Source: Prevotella sp.
GTDB taxonomy: Bacteria > Bacteroidota > Bacteroidia > Bacteroidales > Bacteroidaceae
Assembly (NCBI GenBank): GCA_016291085.1
Contig: JAEEVW010000011.1
Location: forward strand, 1-64,000
Reading direction: 5' to 3'
Length of the DNA stretch: 64,000 nucleotides
A program made the position numbers and the translations under genes. Below the pieces are notes generated by a model, which worked only from the letters and a program-made list of their open reading frames with translations, did not search any database and was not told where the DNA came from. Shown here one piece after another: positions 17,997-27,434 of the stretch (positions are counted from its first letter, which is position 1; each line of letters opens with the position of its first letter).

Positions 17997-20443
17997 TGTG
18001 ATAATAGATTTTCTAAACTGTTTTCGTCTGTAATTAATACTTCGCGGGGTTTGGAGCCATGGGCGGCTCCCACGATACCTGCTCTTTCCAACTGATCCAT
18101 CAAGCGACCAGCACGGTTGTAGCCAATGGCGAACTTACGCTGAATCAAACTGGTACTACCGCTCTGTTCACGGACAATTAGACGTGCTGCATCCTCAAAC
18201 ATCGGATCCAGATGCTGCATGTCCACATCACGGCTCTCACCGCCATCGCCGTCATCAGTGTCTGGCTCGGGCAGTTCAAATGCCGACAGATAGCCCTGCT
18301 GGTCGGATATGAACTTATTGATGCGCTCCACCTCAGGCGTGTCTACAAAGGCACACTGCACACGGACGGGCTCACCACCGTTCAGATAGAGCATGTCTCC
18401 TCGGCCCACCAACTGCTGGGCACCAGGACGGTCCAGAATGGTTCGTGAGTCAATCATGGCACCCACACGGAAGGCAATACGGCTTGGGAAGTTTGCCTTG
18501 ATGGTACCTGTGATGATATTCGTAGTAGGACGCTGGGTAGCAATAATCATATGGATACCCACCGCACGGGCCAGCTGGGCAATACGTGCAATAGGCAATT
18601 CAACTTCCTTGCCGGCAGTCATGATCAGGTCGCCAAATTCATCGATAACCACCACGATATATGGCATATACTTATGACCATGCTCAGGATTCAACTGACG
18701 GTCAATGAATTTCTTGTTATACTCTTTGATGTTACGGGCCTGTGCCATCTTCAGCAGGTCGTAGCGGGTATCCATCTCCTTACACAGCGAGTTCAGCGTG
18801 TGAATCACCTTGGTAACATCGGTGATGATGGGTTCTGAGTCGTCGTCGGGTATCTTGGCCAAGAAGTGATTCTCAATGGAAGCATAGACACTGAACTCCA
18901 CTTTCTTTGGGTCGACGAGTACTATCTTCAACTCAGCCGGGTGCTTCTTATATAACAAAGAGGTGATGATGGCATTCAGTCCGACCGACTTACCTTGACC
19001 AGTAGCACCAGCTACCAGCAAGTGTGGCGCTTTGGCCAGATCGAACATAAAGACCTCGTTGGTAATGGTCTTACCTACGGCACAAGGCAGTTCCATCGTC
19101 GTTTCCTGGAACTTCTTCGAGTTCAGGATGGATTCCATCGATACGGTAGCTGGTTTGGCGTTTGGTACCTCAATACCAATGGTTCCTTTGCCTGGAATTG
19201 GGGCAATGATACGGATGCCCAGTGCAGAAAGGCTCAGTGCTATGTCGTCTTCCAGGTTACGGATTCTGGAAATACGTACTCCTGGGGCGGGAGTGATCTC
19301 ATACAGCGTGATGGTTGGTCCAACGGTGGCCTTGATACTGCTGATCTCCACGCCAAAGTTGCGCAACACCTCGACAATGCGGTTTTTGTTGCGTGTCTGT
19401 TCCTCCATATCGATGTAGGGCTTGCCGTCGCTTTCATATTTCTGCAACAGGTCAAGAGTGGGATAGTGGTAGTTCTCCAAATCGCGCTTGGGGTCGTAAG
19501 GCGTAGAAAGGTCACCATAGTTGTCGGTGAGCGTCTTACTGTCTGCCATTTCCTCCTTTTCACCCGTTTCAACCGTCATCTCAACGTCCTCAGAGTCTGT
19601 CGTGCCGACTTGCTCGGAATGGTCGTTGTAGTCAGGCTTTTCGGTATATCCGGAAAGTCCGGAAGTCTTGGGAGTATCGATATCCTCAAACTCTACCGTC
19701 TGTGTTTCGGGATTGTCAAACACGGTTGGGTCTTCGACAATACCATCCATAGTACCCTGTTCACTGTCACCTCCACCGATATTGATGGTCATGGGGATGC
19801 TCTTCAGATAATGGAACGGATTCATGATCTTGCGGAGAACGATAACCGTCTCCATGCTGAGGTATACAAGGAAGGCTATGGCTGTCAGTGCTAAGATGGC
19901 CGTCAGACCGGGTGTGCCGATGAATCCTTCTATCTGCTGGCAAATGGCCAGTCCGTGATCTCCACCTGGATTGAAACAGGCATTTTCAAAGAATGGAGCT
20001 AAAAATTTAGCCATCGTAATCGATGCCCATATCATGATGACAGCCAGACACATAAACCACTTTAACAGCCCGACCTTATAGGCTCGCATCATGTTGACTG
20101 CCAACAACAACAGGAATGTGGGGATGAGGAATGCTGCGAATCCGAAACAGCGTTTGATAAAGAACCATGATGCGTAGGCACCGATACTGCCACAGGCGTT
20201 TTGGAACTCATGGTGCTCATTCAGTATCTCACCGTCTTTTGGCGTTTCAATGAGACTCTGATCTGCTGTGCCGGTAACGAAATACGAAACGAAAGCCCAT
20301 ATCAGATAGCCTGCAATAAAAAGAAGCAGGAAACCTATCACGAAGTTGATGCGCTCGTTATGGAATATATTGTTAAAGCCTAATGCCTCTCCAAAAGACG
20401 AGGCTTTCTTCTCTGAGGCTTTGCTGGATTTTTTCTTTGCCAT
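17984..20443 (-). CDS. ftsK: DNA translocase FtsK/SpoIIIE
   Basis: Septum-anchored motor that pumps the chromosome termini apart at division, 819 residues. Seen: four to five N-terminal membrane helices (within 30-220), an acidic linker (about 225-330, with TVEFEDIDTPKTSG), then the alpha-beta motor. Walker A is GATGQGKSVG near residue 480, Walker B is VVIDEFGDLI, and ATQRPTTNIITGTIKANFPSRI is highly diagnostic. The C-terminal gamma winged-helix domain (IQRKFAIGYNRAGRLMDQLE) is present and should read polar KOPS-like sequences. It is shorter in the linker than E. coli FtsK, which is common in this phylum. Confidence 0.96.
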   Translation of the reverse strand: MAKKKSSKASEKKASSFGEALGFNNIFHNERINFVIGFLLLFIAGYLIWAFVSYFVTGTADQSLIETPKDGEILNEHHEFQNACGSIGAYASWFFIKRCFGFAAFLIPTFLLLLAVNMMRAYKVGLLKWFMCLAVIMIWASITMAKFLAPFFENACFNPGGDHGLAICQQIEGFIGTPGLTAILALTAIAFLVYLSMETVIVLRKIMNPFHYLKSIPMTINIGGGDSEQGTMDGIVEDPTVFDNPETQTVEFEDIDTPKTSGLSGYTEKPDYNDHSEQVGTTDSEDVEMTVETGEKEEMADSKTLTDNYGDLSTPYDPKRDLENYHYPTLDLLQKYESDGKPYIDMEEQTRNKNRIVEVLRNFGVEISSIKATVGPTITLYEITPAPGVRISRIRNLEDDIALSLSALGIRIIAPIPGKGTIGIEVPNAKPATVSMESILNSKKFQETTMELPCAVGKTITNEVFMFDLAKAPHLLVAGATGQGKSVGLNAIITSLLYKKHPAELKIVLVDPKKVEFSVYASIENHFLAKIPDDDSEPIITDVTKVIHTLNSLCKEMDTRYDLLKMAQARNIKEYNKKFIDRQLNPEHGHKYMPYIVVVIDEFGDLIMTAGKEVELPIARIAQLARAVGIHMIIATQRPTTNIITGTIKANFPSRIAFRVGAMIDSRTILDRPGAQQLVGRGDMLYLNGGEPVRVQCAFVDTPEVERINKFISDQQGYLSAFELPEPDTDDGDGGESRDVDMQHLDPMFEDAARLIVREQSGSTSLIQRKFAIGYNRAGRLMDQLERAGIVGAAHGSKPREVLITDENSLENLLSQWRS

Positions 20444-20469
20444 ATTGTTATTTCAATGATTACAATTTG

Positions 20470-20477
20470 CAAAATTA
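20470..20477 (-). promoter_or_regulatory. -7 box for the ftsK transcript
   Basis: Minus-strand TAATTTTG, 26 bases before the ftsK start. No clear TTTG at 20 bases. Confidence 0.4.
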
Positions 20478-20526
20478 CGAATAAATTCTTAGATGTCATC
20501 ATAAAATGGCAGTTTTTTTATTTTTA

Positions 20527-20558
20527 TTTGGATTTTTGCTCACTTATTCGTACCTTTG
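20527..20558 (+). promoter_or_regulatory. Complete promoter abutting the exonuclease start
   Basis: TTTG (20527-20530), exactly 20 bases, then TACCTTTG (20551-20558). Only 8 bases separate the -7 box from the first ATG, so transcription should begin at or within a few bases of the start codon. Confidence 0.85.
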
Positions 20559-20566
20559 CACCCCGA

Positions 20567-21208
20567 ATGATGAAAACGATTTATAGTAAATACGATAAAA
20601 CGCGAATAGCCCAACTTCCTCGTGCGCTCTTCGAGGGGCGTATTGTTGTGATTCTGACGGAGCGTGACGCTAAGAAAGCCGTCAGTTATCTGTTGTCGCA
20701 GCCGATTTTGGGCGTTGATACTGAGACGCGTCCTTCTTTTAAGAAGGGACAAATGCATCAGGTGTCCCTCCTTCAGGTGTCTTCCCACGACGTTTGCTTT
20801 CTATTCCGTCTGAATCAGCTCCACCTATCTCCCTCAGTCAAACAGTTGTTAGAGGATACAACGGTACCTAAAATAGGATTGTCATTGCGCGATGACCTGA
20901 ACTCACTGCATAAATTGGGCGATTTCAACGCAGGATGTTTTGTAGACCTTCAAGACCATGTGCGTGAAATCGGTGTCGAGGATTTGAGTCTGCAGAAACT
21001 CTATGCCAACTTCTTTGCACAGCGTATTTCTAAACGCGAGCAGTTGACGAATTGGGAGGCCGACATTCTGAACGATAAGCAAAAACTGTATGCTGCGACT
21101 GATGCATGGTCGTGCATCATGCTTTACGAAGAATTGATGCGGCTGGAACGTACTGGTGATTATGAACTGATAAAAGTGATAGACGATGTACAAAGTAATC
21201 AGGCTTAA
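20567..21208 (+). CDS. 3'-5' exonuclease, RNase D/DEDDy type
   Basis: 213 residues from the double ATG just after the promoter; the longer frame reaching to 20456 would start upstream of the transcript and is rejected. Seen: Exo I motif LGVDTETRP (Asp and Glu metal ligands), Exo II region KIGLSLRDDLNSL, and Exo III YAATDAWSCIMLYE with the Tyr and Asp of the DEDDy class. No HRDC domain follows, so it is the short form rather than full RNase D. It probably trims RNA 3' ends. It overlaps the RlmI gene by 23 bases and is first in an operon with two RNA-modifying enzymes. Confidence 0.88.
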   Translation: MMKTIYSKYDKTRIAQLPRALFEGRIVVILTERDAKKAVSYLLSQPILGVDTETRPSFKKGQMHQVSLLQVSSHDVCFLFRLNQLHLSPSVKQLLEDTTVPKIGLSLRDDLNSLHKLGDFNAGCFVDLQDHVREIGVEDLSLQKLYANFFAQRISKREQLTNWEADILNDKQKLYAATDAWSCIMLYEELMRLERTGDYELIKVIDDVQSNQA

Positions 21209-22364
21209 ACGGGGAAAGGACGAGAGCCTCAAAAGATTTCACCCTTGGGTGTTCTCGGGTGCTATTGCAGCTATTGAAGAAAGTGTTTCCGAGGGCGATG
21301 TGGTACGTGTAATGATGCATTCAGGAGATTTCATTGCTGTCGGACATTATCAGGAAGGCTCTATTGCCGTCCGTGTACTCACGTTCTCCGACGTCAATAT
21401 CGACGACGACTTTTGGTATTCCCGTTTACGTTCTGCACTCCAGATGCGTCAGGCTATTGGCATTGCCGACAACGACCAGAACAACACCTACCGTCTGGTA
21501 CATGGCGAGGGTGACCATTTGCCTGGACTGATTATTGACGTATATGGTCAGACTGCCGTCATGCAGGCCCATTCCATCGGCATGCATCTCTGTCGTAAGG
21601 CCATTGCACAGGCATTGGTTTCTGTGATGGAATCGCGCATTTCTAATATTTACTATAAGAGTGAGACGACGCTTCCCTTTATGACTGCCGACGACATGAG
21701 TGGATTTCTCGTTGGAGGCAGTGATGACAACATTGCAACGGAGAATGGCTTGAAGTTCCGTGTCGACTGGCTGAAAGGTCAGAAGACGGGCTTTTTTGTC
21801 GACCAGCGCGAGAACCGTTCGTTGCTGGAGAAGTTTTCCAAGGGGAAGCGTGTGCTGAATATGTTCTGCTATACAGGCGGTTTCTCATTCTATGCCATGC
21901 GAGGCGGAGCAGAGTTGGTGCATAGTGTCGACAGTTCGGCTAAGGCCATTGAACTGACCAAGCAGAATGTGGAACTCAATTTCCCTAATGACCCGCGTCA
22001 CGAGGCCTTTTGTGAAGATGCCTTCAAATATTTGGAACAAGCTGGTTCTAATTATAATCTGATAATACTGGATCCGCCTGCCTTTGCCAAACACCGTGGT
22101 GCCCTGCACAATGCGCTGAAGGGCTACACACGCCTGAATCAGAAGGCTTTCGAGAAAATCGAACGTGGCGGCATCCTGTTCACGTTCTCTTGTTCCCAGG
22201 TGGTTACCAAAGACCATTTCCGCAATGCCGTATTTACGGCTGCTGCTTTGGCCAAGCGTAAGGTGCGTATTCTTCATCAGTTGCATCAGCCTGCCGATCA
22301 TCCCATCAACATCTATCATCCTGAGGGTGAATACCTGAAGGGTTTGGTACTCTATGTGGAGTAA
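21186..22364 (+). CDS. rlmI: 23S rRNA (cytosine-1962-C5)-methyltransferase, RlmI family
   Basis: 392 residues. An N-terminal PUA domain (YKVIRLKRGKDESLKRFHPWVFSGAI) is followed by a class I SAM methyltransferase with VLNMFCYTGGFSFYA, the DPPAF motif (LILDPPAFAKH) and the cysteine motif TFSCSQVV. These identify the YccW/RlmI group, which methylates C1962 of 23S rRNA. It overlaps both neighbours (23 bases with the exonuclease, 11 with tilS), so the operon is tightly coupled and devoted to RNA maturation. Confidence 0.92.
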   Translation: MYKVIRLKRGKDESLKRFHPWVFSGAIAAIEESVSEGDVVRVMMHSGDFIAVGHYQEGSIAVRVLTFSDVNIDDDFWYSRLRSALQMRQAIGIADNDQNNTYRLVHGEGDHLPGLIIDVYGQTAVMQAHSIGMHLCRKAIAQALVSVMESRISNIYYKSETTLPFMTADDMSGFLVGGSDDNIATENGLKFRVDWLKGQKTGFFVDQRENRSLLEKFSKGKRVLNMFCYTGGFSFYAMRGGAELVHSVDSSAKAIELTKQNVELNFPNDPRHEAFCEDAFKYLEQAGSNYNLIILDPPAFAKHRGALHNALKGYTRLNQKAFEKIERGGILFTFSCSQVVTKDHFRNAVFTAAALAKRKVRILHQLHQPADHPINIYHPEGEYLKGLVLYVE

Positions 22365-23655
22365 GGTAGATGAATATATTAAAAAACATAAGCTACTTGA
22401 TATCAACGACTTGTATCTTGTTGCTTTAAGTGGTGGTGCGGACAGTGTTTGCCTGTTGCTGATGTTGCACGAGGCTGGCTATCGCGTCCATGCTGCTCAT
22501 TGCAATTTCCGTCTGCGTGGTGACGAGTCCGATCGTGACGAGGCGTTTTGCGTATCGCTTTGCGAACGGTTGGGTGTCGAGTTGCATCGTGTGCATTTTG
22601 ATACACGGACCTATGCCGGACTGCATAAGGTGAGCATCGAGATGGCAGCCCGTGAGTTACGTTACAACTGGTTTGCCCAGCTCAGCAAAGACCTCGGTGC
22701 TGCGGGCGTTTGTGTGGCTCACCATCGTGACGACTCGGTGGAGACGGTAATCATGAATCTCGTCCGTGGTACGGGCTTGCGTGGCCTGACGGGTATTCAG
22801 CCGAAAGTCCACACAAAGGGTCAGACCCCTTGTGTGATTCTGCGACCACTATTGTGTGTTTCGAGGGAGGAAATCGAGGCTTATTTGGCAGAGCGTGGTC
22901 AGGCGTATGTGACGGACAGTACCAATCTGGAGGACGATGTGATGCGAAACAAAGTCCGTCTGAACATTCTTCCGATGCTACGTGAACTGAATCCTGCTGT
23001 TTCCGAGAATATCCAGCGTACGGCTGAGCACTTGATGGAAGCCCAGGAGGTGTTAGATGGGATTGTTGCTTCATATAAAGATAGTAATATATTGAATCTG
23101 AGTGAATTGAATCAGTTCGGCTCAAGCGAATATATTATCTTTGAGTGGCTCAAAGACTACGGTTTCAACGGCAGTCAGATAGAGCAGGTTGTGCATGCTA
23201 CGACGGGCAGCATCTTTACCCCTTCGACAGGCTACGACCTTTTAGTGGATCGTCAGCGTCTGATCGTAGAACCATCGTTGAAACCGATGAAAAAGACGGT
23301 GATTCCTGAAGAGGGTAAATATATAATAGGTGAAAATGCCATCAAGGTCCGTAAGTGTCCTCCTTATATTTCCAGGAAATCCGATTTGGCGACCCTTGAT
23401 GCTGCTCAGGTGCATTTTCCGCTCACCGTCAGAAGGGTAGAGGAGGGCGACCGTATGGTTCCTTTTGGCATGCATGGCAGCAAACTGTTGAGTGACATGA
23501 TGACCGATCTGAAGATGACGCTGTTCCAGAAGCGTCGTCAGTTGGTAGTTGTGGATGCTCAAGGTGTCATTGTGTGGGCTGTCGGTTTACGTACGGACCA
23601 GCGTGTAGCTGTATCGGGAGATACCACAGAAGTGCTGGAAATAGCTTTCGACTAA
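22354..23655 (+). CDS. tilS: tRNA(Ile)-lysidine synthetase
   Basis: Adds lysine to C34 of the AUA-reading tRNA(Ile), 433 residues. Seen: the PP-loop SGGADSVCLLLML near residue 25, HCNFRLRGDESDRDE, AHHRDDSVETVIMNL, RPLL, and a C-terminal TilS domain (FPLTVRRVEEGDRMVPFGM). The initiating ATG is within the rlmI coding region. After the stop there is a weak hairpin (23659-23687) followed by a T-rich run that may end the operon. Confidence 0.95.
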   Translation: MWSKVDEYIKKHKLLDINDLYLVALSGGADSVCLLLMLHEAGYRVHAAHCNFRLRGDESDRDEAFCVSLCERLGVELHRVHFDTRTYAGLHKVSIEMAARELRYNWFAQLSKDLGAAGVCVAHHRDDSVETVIMNLVRGTGLRGLTGIQPKVHTKGQTPCVILRPLLCVSREEIEAYLAERGQAYVTDSTNLEDDVMRNKVRLNILPMLRELNPAVSENIQRTAEHLMEAQEVLDGIVASYKDSNILNLSELNQFGSSEYIIFEWLKDYGFNGSQIEQVVHATTGSIFTPSTGYDLLVDRQRLIVEPSLKPMKKTVIPEEGKYIIGENAIKVRKCPPYISRKSDLATLDAAQVHFPLTVRRVEEGDRMVPFGMHGSKLLSDMMTDLKMTLFQKRRQLVVVDAQGVIVWAVGLRTDQRVAVSGDTTEVLEIAFD

Positions 23656-23704
23656 CTGTCCGCACAGTGTCGGCAATCTTTTTCTTTTTAAAAAATGCAA
23701 AATT

Positions 23705-23736
23705 CTTGCATGTTTTCGATTTTATTCGTATCTTTG
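23705..23736 (+). promoter_or_regulatory. Promoter for ppdK
   Basis: CTTG (23705-23708), 20 bases, TATCTTTG (23729-23736); leader of about 55 bases before the ATG. Confidence 0.7.
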
Positions 23737-23799
23737 CAGTCATTACTGCGAATTTCAGAGAAACTATTTATTATTTAACAATAGAAAAAAGATTAATTT

Positions 23800-26520
23800 A
23801 TGAGCCAAAAAAGAGTTTACCTCTTCGGTAATGGTAAGGCCGAAGGTAATGCAAAAATGCGTGAGGAACTTGGTGGTAAGGGTGCAAACCTTGCTGAGAT
23901 GAACCTGATTGGTGTTCCCGTTCCTCCAGGTTTCACAATCACAACCGACTGTTGTAACGAGTACTATCAGGTTGGTCAGCAGAAGATTATGGAGCTGCTG
24001 AACGACGACGTGATGGCTGCTGTAAAGCACATCGAGGGTCTGATGAACTCGAAGTTCGGTGACAAGGAGAATCCTCTGCTTGTCTCTGTTCGTTCTGGTG
24101 CCCGTGCTTCTATGCCTGGTATGATGGATACCATCCTGAACCTGGGTCTGAACGACGAGGTTGCCGAGGGTATGGTGAAGAAGACCAACAATCCTCACTT
24201 CGTTTACGACTCATACCGTCGTTTCGTACAGATGTACGGTGACGTGGTGCTCGAGATGAAGCCTGTCAACAAGACTGATATCGACCCATTCGAGGAGATC
24301 ATCGAGAAGGTAAAGAAGGAGAGCGGTGTTGTGCTGGATAAGGACCTCTCTGTTGAAGACCTGAAGAAGCTGGTTCAGCTGTTCAAGGCTGCCATCAAGG
24401 AGCGCACCGGCAAGGACTTCCCCAACGATCCTATCGAGCAGCTTTGGGGTGCTATCTGTGCAGTGTTCCGTTCTTGGATGAACGAGCGCGCTATCCTGTA
24501 TCGTAAGATGGAAGGCATCCCCGACGAGTGGGGTACTGCCGTATCAGTGATGGCTATGGTATTCGGTAACATGGGTGATACCTCTGCTACTGGTGTATGC
24601 TTCAGCCGTGATGCTGCTAATGGTGAGAACCTGTTCAACGGTGAGTATCTGGTTAACGCACAGGGTGAGGACGTTGTGGCTGGTATCCGTACCCCGCAGC
24701 AGATCACGAAGATTGGTTCTCAGCGCTGGGCTGAGCGCGCTGGCATCTCTGAGGCTGAGCGCGTAGCCAAGTATCCTTCAATGGAGGAGGCTATGCCTGA
24801 GATCTATGCTGAACTGAATGGCATCCAGGACAAGCTGGAGCACCACTACCACGATATGCAGGATATGGAGTTCACCGTACAGGAGGGCAAGCTCTGGTTC
24901 CTCCAGACACGTAACGGTAAGCGTACTGGTGCTGCCATGGTGAAGATTGCCATCGACCTGCTCCACGAGGGTATGATCGACGAGAAGACCGCCATCCAGC
25001 GCTGCGAGCCTCAGAAGCTCGACGAGCTGCTGCACCCCGTATTCGATAAGAAGGCTCTTGCTCAGGCTAAGGTCATCGCTCAGGGTCTGCCTGCATCTCC
25101 TGGTGCTGCTTGTGGTCAGATTGTATTCCACGCTGACGACGCTAAGGAGTGGCACGAGAATGGTCACAAGGTTGTGCTCGTTCGTATCGAGACCTCTCCT
25201 GAGGATCTGGCTGGTATGGCTGCTGCTGAGGGTATCCTCACCGCTCGTGGTGGTATGACCTCTCACGCTGCCGTGGTGGCTCGTGGTATGGGTAAGTGCT
25301 GCGTATCAGGTGTAGGCGCTCTGAACGTCAGCTATAAGGATAAGACTGTCGAGATTGACGGCACAGTATATAAGGAGGGTGACTTCATCTCTCTGAATGG
25401 TACCACTGGTCAGGTTTACGCTGGCGAGGTGCCCACCAAGGCTGCTGAGCTCTCTGGCGACTTCAAGGAGCTGATGGACCTCTGCGACAAGTACACCAAG
25501 CTGCACGTACGTACCAATGCTGATACACCTCACGATGCACAGGTTGCTCGCGCTTTCGGTGCCAAGGGTATTGGTCTGACACGTACCGAGCACATGTTCT
25601 TCGAGCCCAGCAAGATCGTTGCTATGCGTGAGATGATTCTCGCTGACAGCGTTGCTGGTCGTGAGAAGGCTCTGGCTAAGCTGCTGCCTTATCAGAAGGC
25701 CGACTTCAAGGGCATCCTCGAGGCTATGGACGGTCTGCCCGTCAACATCCGTCTGCTCGATCCCCCTCTCCACGAGTTCGTTCCCCACGATCTGGCTGGC
25801 CAGAAGGAGATGGCAGAGGCTATGGGCGTATCACTCGAGGCTATTCAGCGTCGTGTTGACTCACTCGCTGAGAACAACCCCATGCTGGGTCATCGTGGTT
25901 GCCGTCTGGGTATCACATTCCCTGAGATCACCGCTATGCAGACTAAAGCTATCCTCTCTGCAGCTTGCGAGCTGAAGAAGGAAGGTAAGAACCCGATGCC
26001 AGAGATCATGGTTCCTCTGATTGGTACTGTGAAGGAGTTGAAGCAGCAGAAGGAAGTGATCCAGTATGCCGCTAAGGAGGTATTCATGGAGTATGGCATC
26101 GAGGTAGAGTTCGAGATTGGTACTATGATCGAGATTCCTCGTGCTGCCCTGACCGCCGACCTGATTGCTTCAGAGGCTCAGTACTTCTCATTCGGTACCA
26201 ACGACCTTACTCAGATGACCTTCGGTTACAGCCGCGACGACATCGCTTCGTTCCTGCCTGTATACCTCGACAAGAAGATTCTGAAGGTTGACCCATTCCA
26301 GGTACTCGACCAGACTGGTGTAGGCCGTCTCATCAAGTTCGCCGTTAAGGAGGGTCGCGAGGTTCGTCCTGAGCTCCGCTGCGGTATCTGTGGTGAGCAT
26401 GGTGGTGAGCCCAGCTCTGTGAAGTTCTGCGCTAAGATTGGCATGAACTACGCTAGCTGCTCTCCATTCCGTGTGCCCATCGCACGTCTCGCTGCCGCGC
26501 AGGCTGCTGTTGAGGAGTAA
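23800..26520 (+). CDS. ppdK: Pyruvate, phosphate dikinase
   Basis: Interconverts pyruvate, ATP and Pi with phosphoenolpyruvate, AMP and PPi; in anaerobes it can run in the glycolytic direction. 906 residues, normal length. Seen: the ATP-grasp-like N-terminal domain (GGKGANLAEM, SVRSGARASMPGMMDT), the swivelling phosphohistidine domain with GGMTSHAAVVARGMGK (His489), and the PEP barrel with LRCGICGEHGG near the C-terminus. Codon use is strongly biased (GGT, CGT, AAG, GAG), as in highly expressed genes. The final codons (AAAQAAVEE) and the trailer are duplicated in diverged form 6.6 kb downstream, which marks the edge of an island. Confidence 0.97.
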   Translation: MSQKRVYLFGNGKAEGNAKMREELGGKGANLAEMNLIGVPVPPGFTITTDCCNEYYQVGQQKIMELLNDDVMAAVKHIEGLMNSKFGDKENPLLVSVRSGARASMPGMMDTILNLGLNDEVAEGMVKKTNNPHFVYDSYRRFVQMYGDVVLEMKPVNKTDIDPFEEIIEKVKKESGVVLDKDLSVEDLKKLVQLFKAAIKERTGKDFPNDPIEQLWGAICAVFRSWMNERAILYRKMEGIPDEWGTAVSVMAMVFGNMGDTSATGVCFSRDAANGENLFNGEYLVNAQGEDVVAGIRTPQQITKIGSQRWAERAGISEAERVAKYPSMEEAMPEIYAELNGIQDKLEHHYHDMQDMEFTVQEGKLWFLQTRNGKRTGAAMVKIAIDLLHEGMIDEKTAIQRCEPQKLDELLHPVFDKKALAQAKVIAQGLPASPGAACGQIVFHADDAKEWHENGHKVVLVRIETSPEDLAGMAAAEGILTARGGMTSHAAVVARGMGKCCVSGVGALNVSYKDKTVEIDGTVYKEGDFISLNGTTGQVYAGEVPTKAAELSGDFKELMDLCDKYTKLHVRTNADTPHDAQVARAFGAKGIGLTRTEHMFFEPSKIVAMREMILADSVAGREKALAKLLPYQKADFKGILEAMDGLPVNIRLLDPPLHEFVPHDLAGQKEMAEAMGVSLEAIQRRVDSLAENNPMLGHRGCRLGITFPEITAMQTKAILSAACELKKEGKNPMPEIMVPLIGTVKELKQQKEVIQYAAKEVFMEYGIEVEFEIGTMIEIPRAALTADLIASEAQYFSFGTNDLTQMTFGYSRDDIASFLPVYLDKKILKVDPFQVLDQTGVGRLIKFAVKEGREVRPELRCGICGEHGGEPSSVKFCAKIGMNYASCSPFRVPIARLAAAQAAVEE

Positions 26521-26545
26521 TCAGAACTCTTTGAAAATCAACAAT

Positions 26546-26590
26546 TTGGGTGTAACTTCCTTTATTATAAGGGGTTGCACCCAATTTCTT
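26546..26590 (+). terminator. ppdK terminator
   Basis: TTGGGTGTAACTTCC (26546-26560) pairs with GGGGTTGCACCCAA (26571-26584) with a few wobble pairs, followed by TTTCTTTT. Confidence 0.85.
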
Positions 26591-26633
26591 TTCTCAACGA
26601 TTTCAGAGGAAAATATGGATAATTCTGGCATTT

Positions 26634-26696
26634 GTTTACACTATGTTTACATCAAAACTATACTATGTTTACAATGAGTTTACATCGATGTTTACA
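26634..26696. repeat. Five GTTTACA heptamers phased at about 11 bp
   Basis: GTTTACA begins at 26634, 26645, 26667, 26678 and 26690, giving steps of 11, 22, 11 and 12 bases, all on one strand. The spacing places the copies on one face of the helix. The array lies between the ppdK terminator and the recombinase remnant, where integrase arm sites or excisionase sites would be expected. Confidence 0.8.
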
Positions 26697-26746
26697 ATGG
26701 GAAAGGCTCCATACTTTTGATTTTACTTTCGAGTAAATACATTTAT

Positions 26747-26784
26747 GGGTCTTCGCAGGTGTTACGTCATTCCTGTGAAGACCC
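26747..26784 (-). terminator. Hairpin after the recombinase remnant
   Basis: GGGTCTTCGCAGG (26747-26759) pairs with CCTGTGAAGACCC (26772-26784), 13 pairs with one G-U, directly after the recombinase stop. The T-run is weak. Confidence 0.55.
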
Positions 26785-26788
26785 ACAT

Positions 26789-27331
26789 TTAGTGAATCAT
26801 TCGAGTATAGTCTTGTTTCTGACCTTTATCTTTGTTCTCAATACGTATCTGCACCATTGAGCGTAGTGGAATAGTGTTAGGGAGGTCTTTCATTAGGTAG
26901 GTTATAATTTCTTCTATGTTATTGAAACCTATATCTTCCACCGATTTTAGAATCTTTCCCTTGAAGTAGAGTGTACCTTTGATTAGCTGTTTTGCTGAGA
27001 AACGGAAGAAAGAAACTTCGGACTCATCATTCTTGTTAGCAGATGTTTTATCTTCAGTGAAAAAAATCTTCTCTACAACCTTTTCATTTAGCTCCCATGC
27101 TGGAGTAAAGTCCAACTTTACATAGGTACGCGCCAGTCTCGTCTTATGAGCATGGTTAAGACCAAAGTCCACATCAGCAAGCGTTGCGCCACATTCGTTC
27201 TGTGCGACAGTTGCCCAAGTATGACGGAAGGTATATCCGCTATAATAGTCCTCCTTTTTCAAATTTAGAACCTTCTCGCAGATTTGTCGTATGCCAATGT
27301 TGACATTGGCATTGAAGCTGTCATAGAATCC
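26789..27331 (-). pseudogene. Tyrosine recombinase, C-terminal remnant
   Basis: Only the C-terminal half of the catalytic domain remains. Seen: YTFRHTWATVAQNECGA (the His-x-x-Arg/Trp box region) and HKTRLARTYVKLDF with a tyrosine in the expected place for the nucleophile. The open frame extends upstream through NVNIGIRQICEKVLN to a stop at 27332-27334, with no ATG, so the core-binding domain and the first catalytic Arg are gone. A TTG at 27262 could start a 157-residue product, but it would be inactive. A further 90 residues after the tyrosine have no family signal I recognise. It points toward ppdK, the expected orientation for an island integrase at its attachment site. Confidence 0.75.
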
Positions 27332-27384
27332 TTAAACTATGTTGTATTAACAGGGCAAAGTTAGTGAATTTGCGGCAGATTTTG

Positions 27385-27392
27385 TAAATTTG
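27385..27392 (+). promoter_or_regulatory. -7 box for the acetyltransferase-GH43 transcript
   Basis: TAAATTTG, 42 bases before the acetyltransferase ATG. The -33 region (TTAG at the right distance) is poor. Confidence 0.45.
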
Positions 27393-27434
27393 CACCTTAG
27401 ATTTAGGATAGTTTAGAAAAATCGAGGCAGAAAT

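Noticed and set aside
20456..20566. Extended N-terminus of the exonuclease
   Set aside because: The extension lies upstream of and across a perfect promoter, so it would not be transcribed with the gene.
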